Shown here one piece after another: positions 49,526 through 58,169 of a DNA stretch of 64,000 nt. The notes beneath the pieces were generated by a model that saw only the letters and a list, made by a program, of their open reading frames with translations, was not told the origin of the DNA and did not search any database. Positions within the stretch are counted from its first letter, which is position 1. The number at the start of each line of letters is the position of its first letter. The translations under genes and the position numbers were made by a program. This DNA comes from Pseudoalteromonas sp. Z1A8 (GTDB taxonomy: Bacteria; Pseudomonadota; Gammaproteobacteria; Enterobacterales; Alteromonadaceae). Where the stretch lies: assembly GCF_011378855.1 (NCBI RefSeq), contig NZ_WTLB01000003.1:62001-126000 (forward strand). Reading direction: 5' to 3'.

Positions 49526-49777
49526 TTATTCAGGCGATAAGTCGCCAGAGAGAAACTTACATACAAAAATAGCTTTACCAAATTCTTCATATGAACGTTT
49601 AATTTCGGTACTTAGCACCTGCATTACTAAATCGTAGTCACCAAATATTTGCGTTGATAACGTATTAGTAATCACTTTTAAATCATCGTATTCGTTTAAT
49701 CTATCAATAAAGCCCTGAATAAACGGGATGTAATCTTGGTGAAGTGGATATTTACTGATCTCTACAGATAATTTCAT
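49526..49777 (-). CDS. YkoF-like thiamine/HMP-binding small protein
   Basis: 83 residues with one ferredoxin-like module resembling YkoF: LSVEISKYPLHQDYIPFI, then TNTLSTQIFGDYDLVMQVL. YkoF in Bacillus binds thiamine or its pyrimidine. Located upstream of the PnuC-type transporter and kinase on the same strand, it suggests thiamine salvage. Binding is predicted from family, not shown. The palindromic repeat follows its stop. Confidence 0.75.
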   Translation of the reverse strand: MKLSVEISKYPLHQDYIPFIQGFIDRLNEYDDLKVITNTLSTQIFGDYDLVMQVLSTEIKRSYEEFGKAIFVCKFLSGDLSPE

Positions 49778-49884
49778 TTTTGACTCTTTATTTTAATTAC
49801 CAATTACAACAAGTCATTCAATGCTAGAGCCGTTATTAAATACAGTGTAAAATCACTGCAACACTCAATTGAAATGAGCTTAAT

Positions 49885-50124
49885 ATGGCACGTAGAATAA
49901 CCTACAAATTTAAAAACGAACCACGCGAGATTAATTTCGCCAAAGATAAATACCATGACATGTATGAAGCAATTGCTGCTGCCGAAGGTATTGATTTAAC
50001 GAGTTACTTAAGCATGGTACAGCAAATAGAAATGACCTCAAAAGGGTCTGCTTCTGTTCGTAACTTTCGCGATCAAGAATTTGCCCGTATGGGCTTTAGC
50101 GACATTTACTTTATAAAAGAGTAA
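49885..50124 (+). CDS. DUF2960 family conserved small protein
   Basis: 79 residues (RRITYKFKNEPREINFAKD, then EGIDLTSYLSMVQQIEMTSK). It matches the DUF2960 group found in Vibrio, Shewanella and Alteromonadales; function unknown. It has no signal or membrane segment, and converges on alr. Confidence 0.8.
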   Translation: MARRITYKFKNEPREINFAKDKYHDMYEAIAAAEGIDLTSYLSMVQQIEMTSKGSASVRNFRDQEFARMGFSDIYFIKE

Positions 50125-50148
50125 GCGCTGCTTTATAGTTAATTTATA

Positions 50149-51228
50149 TTAACGCTGATATTCATAACTTACACGTGGTGTAATATTACACAACAGCTCG
50201 TAAGGTATGGTATCAGCGCATAGTGCTATTTCTTCAACGGGTAGCTCAGGGCCCCACATAGTAACCCTGTCGCCTACTTTAATATTGTGCTCGTTAGCGC
50301 CTATATCAACGCTAATCATATCCATAGCTACACTACCTACAATACCATAACGCTGCTCGCCTATTATAACGGGCGTCCCCTCTTTAGCGTGCCGAGGGTA
50401 GCCATCACCATAGCCCATAGCAACAACGGCTAACTTGGTTGGTTTATCACTTTTCCAACGACCGCCATACCCGACCGCTTCATTGGCTGGCACATTACGC
50501 ACTGCAATTACACGTGTAGTTAAGCGCATAACTGGTTTTAATTTGTGTTGCTGCCCAATGCTATTTGCCATAGGCGATACGCCATACAGCATAAGCCCTG
50601 GCCGTACCCAATCACCATGGCCATTTGGCCACGCGATAATACCCGCTGAATTTGATAAGCAATGCGCTTGGTCTATGCCATTCACTAAGTTATCAAATAA
50701 CGTAATTTGTTGAACCGTTTTAGCATTATCAACATCATCAGCACAGGAGAAGTGAGTCATTAAATTAACGGTATTTTTAGCATTAGGCGTTTTTTGTAAG
50801 CGGTTATAAAACTCTTCAAACTGCTCTGGCGCAATACCTAATCGATGCATACCTGTATTTACTTTTAACCAGCATGTTATTGGCGCATCAAGCTTTGCTT
50901 TTTCAAGCGCTGCTAATTGGTATTCATCGTGAATAATAGTTTGAAAGTTATTAGCAAGTAAAATAGGTATATCGGCTTTATTAAAAAAGCCCTCGAGTAA
51001 AACTATTGGCTTTGTTAAGCCCCCAGCTCGAAGCGCTAAAGCTTCATCAATGCGCGCCACAGCAAATGCGTCAGCATCATTCAAATGCTGCGCAATCGTT
51101 ACTAAACCATGGCCGTAAGCATTTGCTTTTAGCACCGCCATTACTTTACTGTTTGGTGCAAAGCACTTAACTTGCGCTAAATTATGCGCAAGTGCAGCTA
51201 AATTAATTTCAGCAGTAGCTAAGCGCAT
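50149..51228 (-). CDS. alr: Alanine racemase
   Basis: 359 residues, usual for Alr. The PLP-binding lysine is Lys34 in AVLKANAYGHG. AVGYGGRW carries the catalytic Tyr, and GVSPMAN and YGDGYPRHA are further marks. It makes D-alanine for peptidoglycan. Its start shares one base with the dnaB stop, so the two are coupled, the same gene order as in E. coli. Confidence 0.97.
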   Translation of the reverse strand: MRLATAEINLAALAHNLAQVKCFAPNSKVMAVLKANAYGHGLVTIAQHLNDADAFAVARIDEALALRAGGLTKPIVLLEGFFNKADIPILLANNFQTIIHDEYQLAALEKAKLDAPITCWLKVNTGMHRLGIAPEQFEEFYNRLQKTPNAKNTVNLMTHFSCADDVDNAKTVQQITLFDNLVNGIDQAHCLSNSAGIIAWPNGHGDWVRPGLMLYGVSPMANSIGQQHKLKPVMRLTTRVIAVRNVPANEAVGYGGRWKSDKPTKLAVVAMGYGDGYPRHAKEGTPVIIGEQRYGIVGSVAMDMISVDIGANEHNIKVGDRVTMWGPELPVEEIALCADTIPYELLCNITPRVSYEYQR

Positions 51229-52607
51229 TAGTAATCGTCATCTACCGCTGGTCCCGCGTAATTATCAAAGCGAGAAAATTGACCTTGGAATGTTAAACGC
51301 ACTTTACCAATTGGACCGTTACGTTGTTTACCTATAATAATTTCGGCAATACCTTTGTCGGTACTGTCTTCGTTATAAACTTCATCACGGTAAATAAACA
51401 TGATTAAATCGGCATCTTGCTCTATCGACCCTGACTCACGTAAATCTGAGTTAATTGGGCGTTTATCAGCACGTTGCTCTAGTGTACGGTTAAGCTGCGA
51501 AAGCGCAACAACCGGACATTTTAGCTCTTTTGCCAATGCTTTAAGTGAACGCGAAATTTCAGCAATTTCGAGCGTTCGGTTATCAGCTAAACTTGGTACA
51601 CGCATTAATTGCAAGTAATCGACCATGATCATACTAATACCACCATGGTCGCGGGCTATACGCCTTGCACGAGAGCGCACATCGGTAGGTGTTAAGCCCG
51701 ATGCATCATCAACGTACATTTTACCTTTTTCCATCAACAAGCCCATTGTTGATGAAAGTCGTGCCCAATCGTCATCATCTAATTGACCAGTACGTACCTT
51801 AGTTTGGTTAATACGGCCAAGAGACGCTAACATCCTCATCATAATTTGTTCTGAGGGCATCTCTAGCGAGTAAATTAGCACAGGCTTGTCTTGAGTCATT
51901 GCAGCATGTTCTGCAAGGTTCATCGCAAAGGTGGTTTTACCCATAGATGGACGCGCTGCAACAATAATTAAGTCAGAAGGCTGTAAGCCCGTCGTCATTT
52001 TATCAAGATCGGCATAACCTGTACTTACACCCGTAACACCATCTTGTGGTGATTGATAAAGCTCTTCTATTTTATCAACGGTTTTTTCAAGGATGCTATG
52101 AATGCTTTGCGGGCCTTCATTATTTTTTGTACGTTGCTCAGCTATTTTAAACACTTTGCTTTCGGCAAAATCGAGTAAGTCGTGACTAGTACGCCCTTCG
52201 GTATTAAAACCCGCTTCTGCAATTTCGTTCGCTACGCCAATCATTTCACGTACAACAGCACGTTCGCGTACAATACTTGCGTAAGCGTCTATATTGGCAG
52301 CACTTGGCGTGTTTTTAGCTATTTCGGCTAAATAAGCAAAGCCACCAATTCCTGCCAGTTTATTATTTTTTTCTAAACTTTCAGAAATAGTAATTAAATC
52401 TATCGGATCGCCAATCTCAGCAAGTGCCGTCATCGCCTCAAAAATTAACTTGTGCGTGCGGGTATAAAAATCCTGTGATACAACAAGTTCAGCTACGCGG
52501 TCAAAAGCTTGGTTATCAAGCATTAAGCCACCTAAAACAGATTGTTCAGCTTCTATTGAATGGGGAGGAACTTTAAGAGTATCGACTTGCTTATCTGGTT
52601 TGGCCAT
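51228..52607 (-). CDS. dnaB: Replicative DNA helicase DnaB
   Basis: 459 residues with the N-terminal DnaB domain (about 15-115), a linker, and the RecA-like ATPase domain. The Walker A is ARPSMGKT at 218-225, followed by the Walker B strand IMVDYLQLM and a later SQLNRTLEQRADKRP. It unwinds DNA at the fork as a hexamer. It is followed directly by alr. Confidence 0.98.
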   Translation of the reverse strand: MAKPDKQVDTLKVPPHSIEAEQSVLGGLMLDNQAFDRVAELVVSQDFYTRTHKLIFEAMTALAEIGDPIDLITISESLEKNNKLAGIGGFAYLAEIAKNTPSAANIDAYASIVRERAVVREMIGVANEIAEAGFNTEGRTSHDLLDFAESKVFKIAEQRTKNNEGPQSIHSILEKTVDKIEELYQSPQDGVTGVSTGYADLDKMTTGLQPSDLIIVAARPSMGKTTFAMNLAEHAAMTQDKPVLIYSLEMPSEQIMMRMLASLGRINQTKVRTGQLDDDDWARLSSTMGLLMEKGKMYVDDASGLTPTDVRSRARRIARDHGGISMIMVDYLQLMRVPSLADNRTLEIAEISRSLKALAKELKCPVVALSQLNRTLEQRADKRPINSDLRESGSIEQDADLIMFIYRDEVYNEDSTDKGIAEIIIGKQRNGPIGKVRLTFQGQFSRFDNYAGPAVDDDY

Positions 52608-52669
52608 AACTTCACAGTACTAAAATTGAATGGCTCTATTCTATCGACTTGCAGGGGCTGTGCAAATAG

Positions 52670-52697
52670 AAAAGCAGGAAATCTTTTCCTGCTTTTT
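52670..52697. terminator. Hairpin between dnaB and the beta-solenoid gene
   Basis: AAAAGCAGGAAA, a 2-base loop, TTTTCCTGCTTTTT. It lies upstream of dnaB and downstream of the solenoid gene, which are on the same strand, so it terminates the sigma-factor operon. Confidence 0.88.
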
Positions 52698-52720
52698 GTA
52701 ATCGTGAAGGTGAATGAGCC

Positions 52721-53659
52721 TTATTTAGTACGAAGCTCTATGCGACCGCTAATCGTATCCATTTCAACATTAGCATTACCACCATTAATGCTAAATTCTA
52801 AATCACTGGCTGGGCCGTATTTAGCTTTACTGACTTTATCGCTAGTCACTTTATTAATGATTTTGCCATTAGCGTGGGCTTTAATTTCAAACTTTGCTGA
52901 TACACTTTTTGGGAAGTAAAAATCAGCATCGCCACTTACCGATTCAAAACGTACATCACCGCCCTTTAAAAGCTCTTTAATATGTACTTCGGCTTCGCCA
53001 TTCACCGTGTTAATACGTAAGTTTTTAATTGACGATAGCGTAAAATCTATATCGCCATTTACGTTTTCAAGGCGCACATCATTGGCACTTGAGGTTGATT
53101 TAATATCGCCATTAACAGCGCTAAAACGTAGTTCACCACTTGATTCTCTATCGTTAATTTCGCCATTTACGGTTTCAAATTGAATATTCCCACTTAGGTT
53201 TTCTGCATTTACATCACCATTTACGGTGGTGAGCTTAATGTTGCCAGTAATATCATCTACCGTAATTTCGCCATTAACCACATCAACTTCAGCGCCGTTT
53301 TTTAGCTCTTTCGCAGTCACCGATACATTAACACCAGCAAACTCTAAACTACTGCTTTTTGGCATAAATATAGTTAGGCTTGAGCCATCGCCATTATTAC
53401 CCCAATTTGATTTACGTGGCATTTTTACAATAAACTGTGTTTTATCGCCATTCGTTTTAAGCTCATAACCTTCTGCTTTGTCATCAAGCTCGCCAGATAC
53501 TTTAAATTCGTTTTTATCCCAACCTTCAATGTGTATATCACCGCGTTGGTTTTCAATAAAAATAGTGCCGCCATTTGGTACGTCTATTTGCTTATCTATT
53601 TTTTCACCCGCTAATACAGCCAACGGAAATAAGCTCAGTCCTAATAAAATCGCTTTCAT
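52721..53659 (-). CDS. Secreted beta-solenoid protein, DUF4097-like
   Basis: 312 residues with a signal peptide (LLGLSLFPLAVLAGEK). The body is a regular repeat of VNGD/VNGE turns every 18 residues over about 120-230: VNGEITVDDITG, VNGDVNAENLSG, VNGEINDRESSG, VNGDIKSTSS, VNGDIDF, VNGEAEV. This is typical of DUF4097-type right-handed beta-helix adhesin-like proteins, so an envelope location is expected. It is third in the operon after the ECF sigma and anti-sigma genes, making it a likely regulon member. Confidence 0.85.
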   Translation of the reverse strand: MKAILLGLSLFPLAVLAGEKIDKQIDVPNGGTIFIENQRGDIHIEGWDKNEFKVSGELDDKAEGYELKTNGDKTQFIVKMPRKSNWGNNGDGSSLTIFMPKSSSLEFAGVNVSVTAKELKNGAEVDVVNGEITVDDITGNIKLTTVNGDVNAENLSGNIQFETVNGEINDRESSGELRFSAVNGDIKSTSSANDVRLENVNGDIDFTLSSIKNLRINTVNGEAEVHIKELLKGGDVRFESVSGDADFYFPKSVSAKFEIKAHANGKIINKVTSDKVSKAKYGPASDLEFSINGGNANVEMDTISGRIELRTK

Positions 53660-53668
53660 GTCGTACTC

Positions 53669-54145
53669 CTAAATGTGCTGCCAACGTGGCGCGTGCACCT
53701 TGTTAATTAAATCTAGTTGTTGTTGATATATTTGCGCTAGCATTGTCAGCAGCGCTTGGTTTTGTGGCTCATTTTCAAGAACTTGCTTTATCGCTTGTTC
53801 AGCTTCTTCAAGTTCTTGCAACTGCATTTGCCAGTTAGTAGTCAGTGCTTCTTCATTTTTATATTCAACTAACAAAATGTTTTTTTTGGCCGAAAAATAG
53901 TCACTTATTGCCACTGCTGGCTGTGGTTCAGGCGTTATAACAAATGTGTTTATAGCGATTAAACCAGCCACTGTGCATGCTGCTATTGCCGTTAGCTTTG
54001 GCCAAATTACAGCATTCTTTGATGCAGGTTTGTTATTAGTAATCGCTCGCTCAACCCCTGTCCACAAGCCTTTTTTTGGTGGTATCTCTTTATTTAGTGT
54101 ATTTAATGACTCGTTTAAGTAGTCGTCAAAATTTGGTTTACTCAT
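53669..54145 (-). CDS. Putative anti-sigma factor, single-pass membrane protein
   Basis: About 158 residues from the ATG at 54145, which overlaps the sigma gene stop by 8 bp; the frame runs to 54178 but is not needed. A short cytoplasmic N-terminus (NFDDYLNESLNTLNKEIPPK) leads to one transmembrane helix (about 49-70) and a periplasmic coiled-coil-prone region (QEL-EEAEQAIKQVLENEPQNQ). There is no HxxxCxxC zinc motif, so this is not a ZAS-type factor. Function is inferred from operon position and shape. Confidence 0.75.
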   Translation of the reverse strand: MSKPNFDDYLNESLNTLNKEIPPKKGLWTGVERAITNNKPASKNAVIWPKLTAIAACTVAGLIAINTFVITPEPQPAVAISDYFSAKKNILLVEYKNEEALTTNWQMQLQELEEAEQAIKQVLENEPQNQALLTMLAQIYQQQLDLINKVHAPRWQHI

Positions 54146-54686
54146 TTTCATACCACTCTTGTAATAACTGCCTAGCACGATGATATTGCGATTTACTCGA
54201 CCCCACAGCCATACCTAATTGCTCGGCTATTTCCTCGTGCCTGTAACCTTCAATTGCAAACAACACAAATACCATACGTGCGCGTTCAGGAAGCCTTACT
54301 ATTAATTTATCAAGGCCATTTAAACCATCACAGTCGTTAGCTGATTGCTCATCCATACCGCTGTGTTCAATGTTCACCACTTTTTGCAGCCAATTTTTTT
54401 GCTTACGTAAGTAGTTAATCGCAACATTACTGGCAACGCTGTAAAGCCAAGTAGAAAACTGTGAGCGACCGTCAAATTGCGCTATTTTATGCCATATCTG
54501 CACAAACACTTCTTGGGCTGCATCTTCAGCGTGTGCTTGGTCTGCTAATAAACGTAAACATAAACCGTATACGCGTTTTATATGCAGCTCATAAAGAGTA
54601 GCGTATGCCACTTGGTCACCCGATTGAACACGCTCAATAAGTGTAGCTTCGCATAAAGGCGTTTGTTCGGGCTTAACGTGTAACAT
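54138..54686 (-). CDS. ECF RNA polymerase sigma factor
   Basis: 182 residues. Sigma region 2 (about 25-95) has YATLYELHIKRVYGLCLRLL and AAQEVFVQIWHKIAQF. Region 4 (about 125-180) has LPERARMVFVLFAIEGYRHEEI, then AEQLGMAVGSSKSQYHRAR, the DNA-binding motif. Group-4 sigma factors respond to envelope or stress signals. It starts a three-gene operon with the anti-sigma and solenoid genes, separated from the ribosomal operon by about 220 bp. Confidence 0.9.
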   Translation of the reverse strand: MLHVKPEQTPLCEATLIERVQSGDQVAYATLYELHIKRVYGLCLRLLADQAHAEDAAQEVFVQIWHKIAQFDGRSQFSTWLYSVASNVAINYLRKQKNWLQKVVNIEHSGMDEQSANDCDGLNGLDKLIVRLPERARMVFVLFAIEGYRHEEIAEQLGMAVGSSKSQYHRARQLLQEWYENE

Positions 54687-54860
54687 CCGTGATGTCGCCT
54701 TCTAATTATTATTATTGAGTTAGTGTATTGATAAGTTAGACGTAATGACAGTTCGAAAAGGTTTAAACGAAATGAAAAAATAATTGAATAAAAAAAGGGG
54801 TTGTACGAGGCTTTATTGAACTGTGCCCTTAACTAATGAAGTTAGCCAAATTACAGACAC

Positions 54861-54889
54861 AAAAAAGCCGCGCTAATAGCACGGCTTTT
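54861..54889 (-). terminator. Terminator of the rpsF-priB-rpsR-rplI operon
   Basis: AAAAGCCG and CGGCTTTT around a small internal loop, followed on the minus strand by a T run, 17 bases past the rplI stop. Confidence 0.85.
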
Positions 54890-54905
54890 GTCGCTTAATT
54901 AAAAA

Positions 54906-55358
54906 TTAAGCTTCAGCGATTACGATTACTTTAATAGTAGCCGTTACGTCTGAGTGAACTGAAATTGATACGTCAAATTCACCTGTCTCACGGATAGTAC
55001 CTAGAGGCAAACGAACTTCTGACTTAGCAACTTCAACACCAACAGCTGAGATAGCGTCAGCGATGTCACGAGTACCGATTGAACCGAATAACTTACCTTC
55101 GTCACCAGCTTTAGATACTAATGTAACTTCTGCTAATGCTTCTAGTTTTTCAGCGCGTGCTTGTGCAGCAACTAACTGTTCAGCGATTTTCGCTTCAAGT
55201 TCTGCACGACGAGCGTCAAAAGTTTCAATGTTAGCTTTAGTCGCAGGAACTGCCTTACCTTGAGGGAAAAGGAAGTTACGTGCGAAACCAGATTTAACTA
55301 CAACCTGTTCACCTAGGCTACCTAGGTTAGCGATCTTATCTAGTAGAATAACTTGCAT
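54906..55358 (-). CDS. rplI: Ribosomal protein L9
   Basis: 150 residues; the N-terminal RNA-binding domain ([20 protein letters not shown]) is joined by a long helix to the C-terminal domain, as in all L9. It is last in the operon. Confidence 0.98.
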   Translation of the reverse strand: MQVILLDKIANLGSLGEQVVVKSGFARNFLFPQGKAVPATKANIETFDARRAELEAKIAEQLVAAQARAEKLEALAEVTLVSKAGDEGKLFGSIGTRDIADAISAVGVEVAKSEVRLPLGTIRETGEFDVSISVHSDVTATIKVIVIAEA

Positions 55359-55393
55359 GTTTCTACACCTTTTAAAAACTGTTAATCCGCTGC

Positions 55394-55621
55394 TTACTTA
55401 TGTAAGTCAGTGTATGGAAGAAGGGCTAAGTAGCGAGCACGCTTAATAGCAGTTGCTAGCTGGCGCTGAAATTTAGCGCTAGTACCTGTGATACGGCTAG
55501 GTACGATTTTGCCACTTTCTGTAACATAGTTTCTAAGAGTAGCTAGATCTTTGTAATCGATTTGTTTTACGCCTTCCGCTTTAAAGCGGCAGAACTTACG
55601 ACGTCTGAAATAACGTGCCAT
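55394..55621 (-). CDS. rpsR: Ribosomal protein S18
   Basis: 75 residues, [20 protein letters not shown], the standard S18; binds S6 in the small subunit platform. It follows priB by 12 bp. Confidence 0.98.
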   Translation of the reverse strand: MARYFRRRKFCRFKAEGVKQIDYKDLATLRNYVTESGKIVPSRITGTSAKFQRQLATAIKRARYLALLPYTDLHK

Positions 55622-55633
55622 GAGATTAATTCC

Positions 55634-55951
55634 TCAAATAATTCTTTCTATATGCTGAGCATGCAAAACCAATTGGCTAAGGCCGTTACGACCTTCGTGG
55701 CGATTTAAAAAACCACTCACTTGCAATGCCTGCCCAACGTGCAAATGTTGAGTCTGTTGTTGCATTTGCTTTCCGCTAGCAACCACCTGAAGCCTCACGT
55801 AACTATTACGGTTAAGGTCTGCTTCGGTTTGCATCGATTTATGTTCTACAACAAAAATACAATGCGGGATGCCTGCAGGGCTTTGGCTAAACTTGGGAGT
55901 TTTACAAACTACCCCAGATATAACCAGCTGATTCATAAAAGGGCTAACCAT
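55634..55951 (-). CDS. priB: Primosomal replication protein N, PriB
   Basis: Up to 105 residues; the start is either 55951 or the in-frame ATG at 55936 (MNQLVISGVVC), which better matches the length of E. coli PriB. The OB-fold sequence (SPAGIPHCIFVVEHKS, then VSGFLNRHEGRNGLSQLVLH) is clear. It helps PriA reload DnaB at stalled forks. Its gene lies between rpsF and rpsR as in E. coli. Confidence 0.93.
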   Translation of the reverse strand: MVSPFMNQLVISGVVCKTPKFSQSPAGIPHCIFVVEHKSMQTEADLNRNSYVRLQVVASGKQMQQQTQHLHVGQALQVSGFLNRHEGRNGLSQLVLHAQHIERII

Positions 55952-55995
55952 TTATACTTACCGCCAGTTAAACGCCATGCTAGGACTCAAAACAA

Positions 55996-56337
55996 TTAAG
56001 CAGCAGGTGCTTCTTTCTTCTCTTCTCTTGCAAGAGGAGACGCTTCAGTTTCAGCAGTTTTAGTGCGGATAACTAAGTTACGAAGCACTGCATCGTTGTA
56101 GCGGAAAGTAGTTTCTAGCTCGCTGATTACTTCAGTTGGTGCTTCAACGTTCATAAGAACATAGTGAGCTTTATGAAGCTTGTTAATTGGGTAAGCCAAT
56201 TGACGACGGCCCCAATCTTCAAGACGGTGAATAACACCACCAGCTTCAGTGATAGAACCAGTATAACGTTCGATCATACCAGTTACTTGCTCACTCTGAT
56301 CTGGGTGAACCATGAATACGATTTCGTAATGACGCAT
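55996..56337 (-). CDS. rpsF: Ribosomal protein S6
   Basis: 113 residues: [20 protein letters not shown], the standard S6 ferredoxin-like fold, with a short Glu/Ala-rich tail. First gene of the operon. Confidence 0.98.
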   Translation of the reverse strand: MRHYEIVFMVHPDQSEQVTGMIERYTGSITEAGGVIHRLEDWGRRQLAYPINKLHKAHYVLMNVEAPTEVISELETTFRYNDAVLRNLVIRTKTAETEASPLAREEKKEAPAA

Positions 56338-56340
56338 GGA

Positions 56341-56400
56341 TATTCCTTACGGTTAATAGAGCCTTCTACCGTTTCGGCCGGTCGGTTTAAGGCAAGGAAT
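56341..56400 (-). promoter_or_regulatory. Candidate S6:S18-binding leader of rpsF
   Basis: On the minus strand GCCTT ... AAGGC pairs around an inner stem ACCG ... CGGT enclosing a purine-rich loop, directly before a TAAGGA site and the rpsF ATG. An RNA motif of this place and kind autoregulates rpsF operons by binding an S6:S18 complex. The fold was read by eye. The rest of the 345-bp gap up to 56682 holds the first repeat copy described next. Confidence 0.4.
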
Positions 56401-56497
56401 TAATAGTTTAAAAGCCGAAATGAGCGCGCATTTTACGCTTAGACGGATAATTAAGCAAGCAGGTTTTTTAAGCTTTTATAGATAACGGTATAAAGGT

Positions 56498-56588
56498 AGT
56501 TATTACGAGCTTCGCTCATCATGTCAGTAAGTTGCATGCCTATAAGTAAACGCCGAGCTTGCTCGCGTAAAAAGCGCAGTTTTTAATT
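56498..56588 (+). repeat. Interspersed repeat copy 1 (left flank of the esterase pseudogene)
   Basis: It begins TAGTTATTACGAGCTTCGCTC and ends AAAAGCGCAGTTTTTAAT. Inside it are two hairpin-forming cores, ACGAGCTTCGCTC and CGAGCTTGCTCG. A second copy in the same orientation lies at 57917-58036, with an additional insertion of about 30 bp. Confidence 0.75.
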
Positions 56589-56682
56589 ACTTAAGCCCTA
56601 CGTTCCCCCCTAAAATATAAACATTTACTCAAGCTTAAAGCCGTGCAATTATTGAGCAATACATTATTAAATAAGGATATTT

Positions 56683-57882
56683 ATGAAGCTCTTACTATCG
56701 CTTGTATTAATACTTACTTTTAGCACGCCGCTTTTAAGCCACGCAAAAACCACTATAACTGACATAACCGCTGGTAAAAAAGTCATTTTCAAATCAAAAA
56801 TACTTAACGAAGATAGACCCATTAAAATTTTCATACCTGACACTGTAAAAGACGATCAGCCGCTTTATGTTATTTATTTACTTGATGGTGTTGAGCACTT
56901 TCATACGGCGTCTGGTGTTATTAAATCCCTTGTTGATTACGAGCAGATACCTAATGCAATGCTTGTTGGTATTGATACAACTAACCGTGTTCGTGATTAT
57001 TTACCAAAAGTACAAGGCGAGCCTAAAACAGAGTTTCAAACTTTTGTTAAAAACAAATGACCTGACGCAGGACAAACCGACAAGTTTTTAAAGTTTGTGT
57101 CAGACGAACTCATGCCTTATATAAATAGCAACTACCCAACAAACGGCTACAACACCTTAATTGGTCACTCTAATGCGGGTACTTTAGCGCTTTATACTTT
57201 AGTTAATCAGCCTGAATTATTTAACAACTACATAGCTATAAGCCCAAATAGTTGGTGGAGTGATGAAGAGTTAAAAAATAATATTATCAAATACACTAAA
57301 AACCCTAAAGGCGATCAATCGTTATTTATTAGTGTAGCAAGTGAAGGGTCACGCTTTTATACAGGCGTACTAAATACGTTAGTAAATTTAGAACAGCAAA
57401 TGCCCACACAGCTAAAATGGGAATATAAACATTACCCTGCTTTTAGTCATATGGGCACCATACTACCAGCCCTTAGCGATAGCCTAATTCACTTATTTGG
57501 CGACCTAACATTTAAGGTTACTGAAGAGCACGGAAGATTTGCTGATGTATCGCTTATTACTGGTTACTACCAAGCACTGAGTGATAAGTACGGTTTTGAG
57601 CTTAAAATTCCACAAGATGTATATGTAGAATTTGCCCATAGCCAGCAAAATTTTGGTAACACTAAAAAAGCGATAACTACGCTTAAGCAATTTACTAGCG
57701 ATTACCCTAATGCTGCTTACTCTCACATGCGATTATCGCAAGGGTACACTGCTGACAAACAGTTTAAAGAAGCCGTTACCAGCATGAAACACGCACTAGA
57801 GCTTGCTAAACAAAACTCGCGAGATTCAATGTTAATTGATGCGCTCAAAGATATGGTGAATGAAGCACAAGAGAATTTATAA
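56683..57882 (+). pseudogene. Secreted esterase with C-terminal TPR-like region, disrupted by one in-frame TGA
   Basis: The reading frame is continuous from the ATG at 56683 to the stop at 57882 except for TGA at 57058-57060. A signal peptide (LILTFSTPLLSHA) is followed by an esterase domain of the PF00756/IroE type (YVIYLLDGVEHFHT, then LIGHSNAGTLALYTL with the nucleophile Ser, and FSHMG with the His). A C-terminal repeat region (ALELAKQNSRDSML) resembles TPRs. The sequence on both sides of the TGA still fits the family (KNK-stop-PDAGQTDKFLKFV), so a single C-to-T change in an Arg codon or a sequencing error explains it. Readthrough of TGA-C is a minor possibility. Confidence 0.85.
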
Positions 57883-57916
57883 CCGATTTAACGCAAAGCG
57901 CTTTTTGACTAACGAT

Positions 57917-58036
57917 AGTAATTACGAGCTTCGCTCGTCGCGTCAGCAAGCTAAACGCCTACAGGTGAAATTAAGCTCAGTGTTAAACTTTGCATGTAAA
58001 CGCAGAGCTTGCTCGCGTGAAAAGCGCAGCTTTTAA
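57917..58036 (+). repeat. Interspersed repeat copy 2 (right flank of the esterase pseudogene)
   Basis: It shares TAGT.ATTACGAGCTTCGC, then CGCAGAGCTTGCTCGCGT and AAAAGCGCAGCTTTTAAT with copy 1, and carries about 30 extra bases in the middle. Same orientation as copy 1. Both lie in the non-coding flanks, so the gene between them could be lost or gained by recombination. Confidence 0.75.
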
Positions 58037-58060
58037 TATATTCAAAACCATTTTAAAACA

Positions 58061-58096
58061 AAAAACCGATGTTTAAATTAAACATCGGTTTTTTTG
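58061..58096. terminator. Bidirectional terminator after the esterase pseudogene
   Basis: AAAACCGATGTTTAA with TTAAACATCGGTTTT around a small loop, with A and T tracts on either side, serving both the pseudogene and the converging ubiI-like gene. Confidence 0.9.
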
Positions 58097-58137
58097 CTGA
58101 AAGCTCACAGCTAAAAACTGACTACTTTACTTTATCC

Positions 58138-58166
58138 GTTGGGTTTCGCTTCGCTCTTCCCAACCT
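58138..58166. repeat. Short palindromic unit beside the ubiI-like stop
   Basis: CCGTTGGG and CCCAACC flank TTTCGCTTCGCTCTT, forming a small hairpin that ends just before the stop codon at 58170. The GTTGGG...CCCAAC type recurs in many Pseudoalteromonas intergenic regions; only one copy is clear in this window. Confidence 0.4.
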
Positions 58167-58169
58167 ACG

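Noticed and set aside
57058-57060. TGA in the esterase frame as a selenocysteine codon
   Set aside because: No SECIS-like hairpin is apparent right after it, and the neighbouring residues (KNK, PDAGQTDKF) are not a redox site; a nonsense change or sequencing error is simpler.
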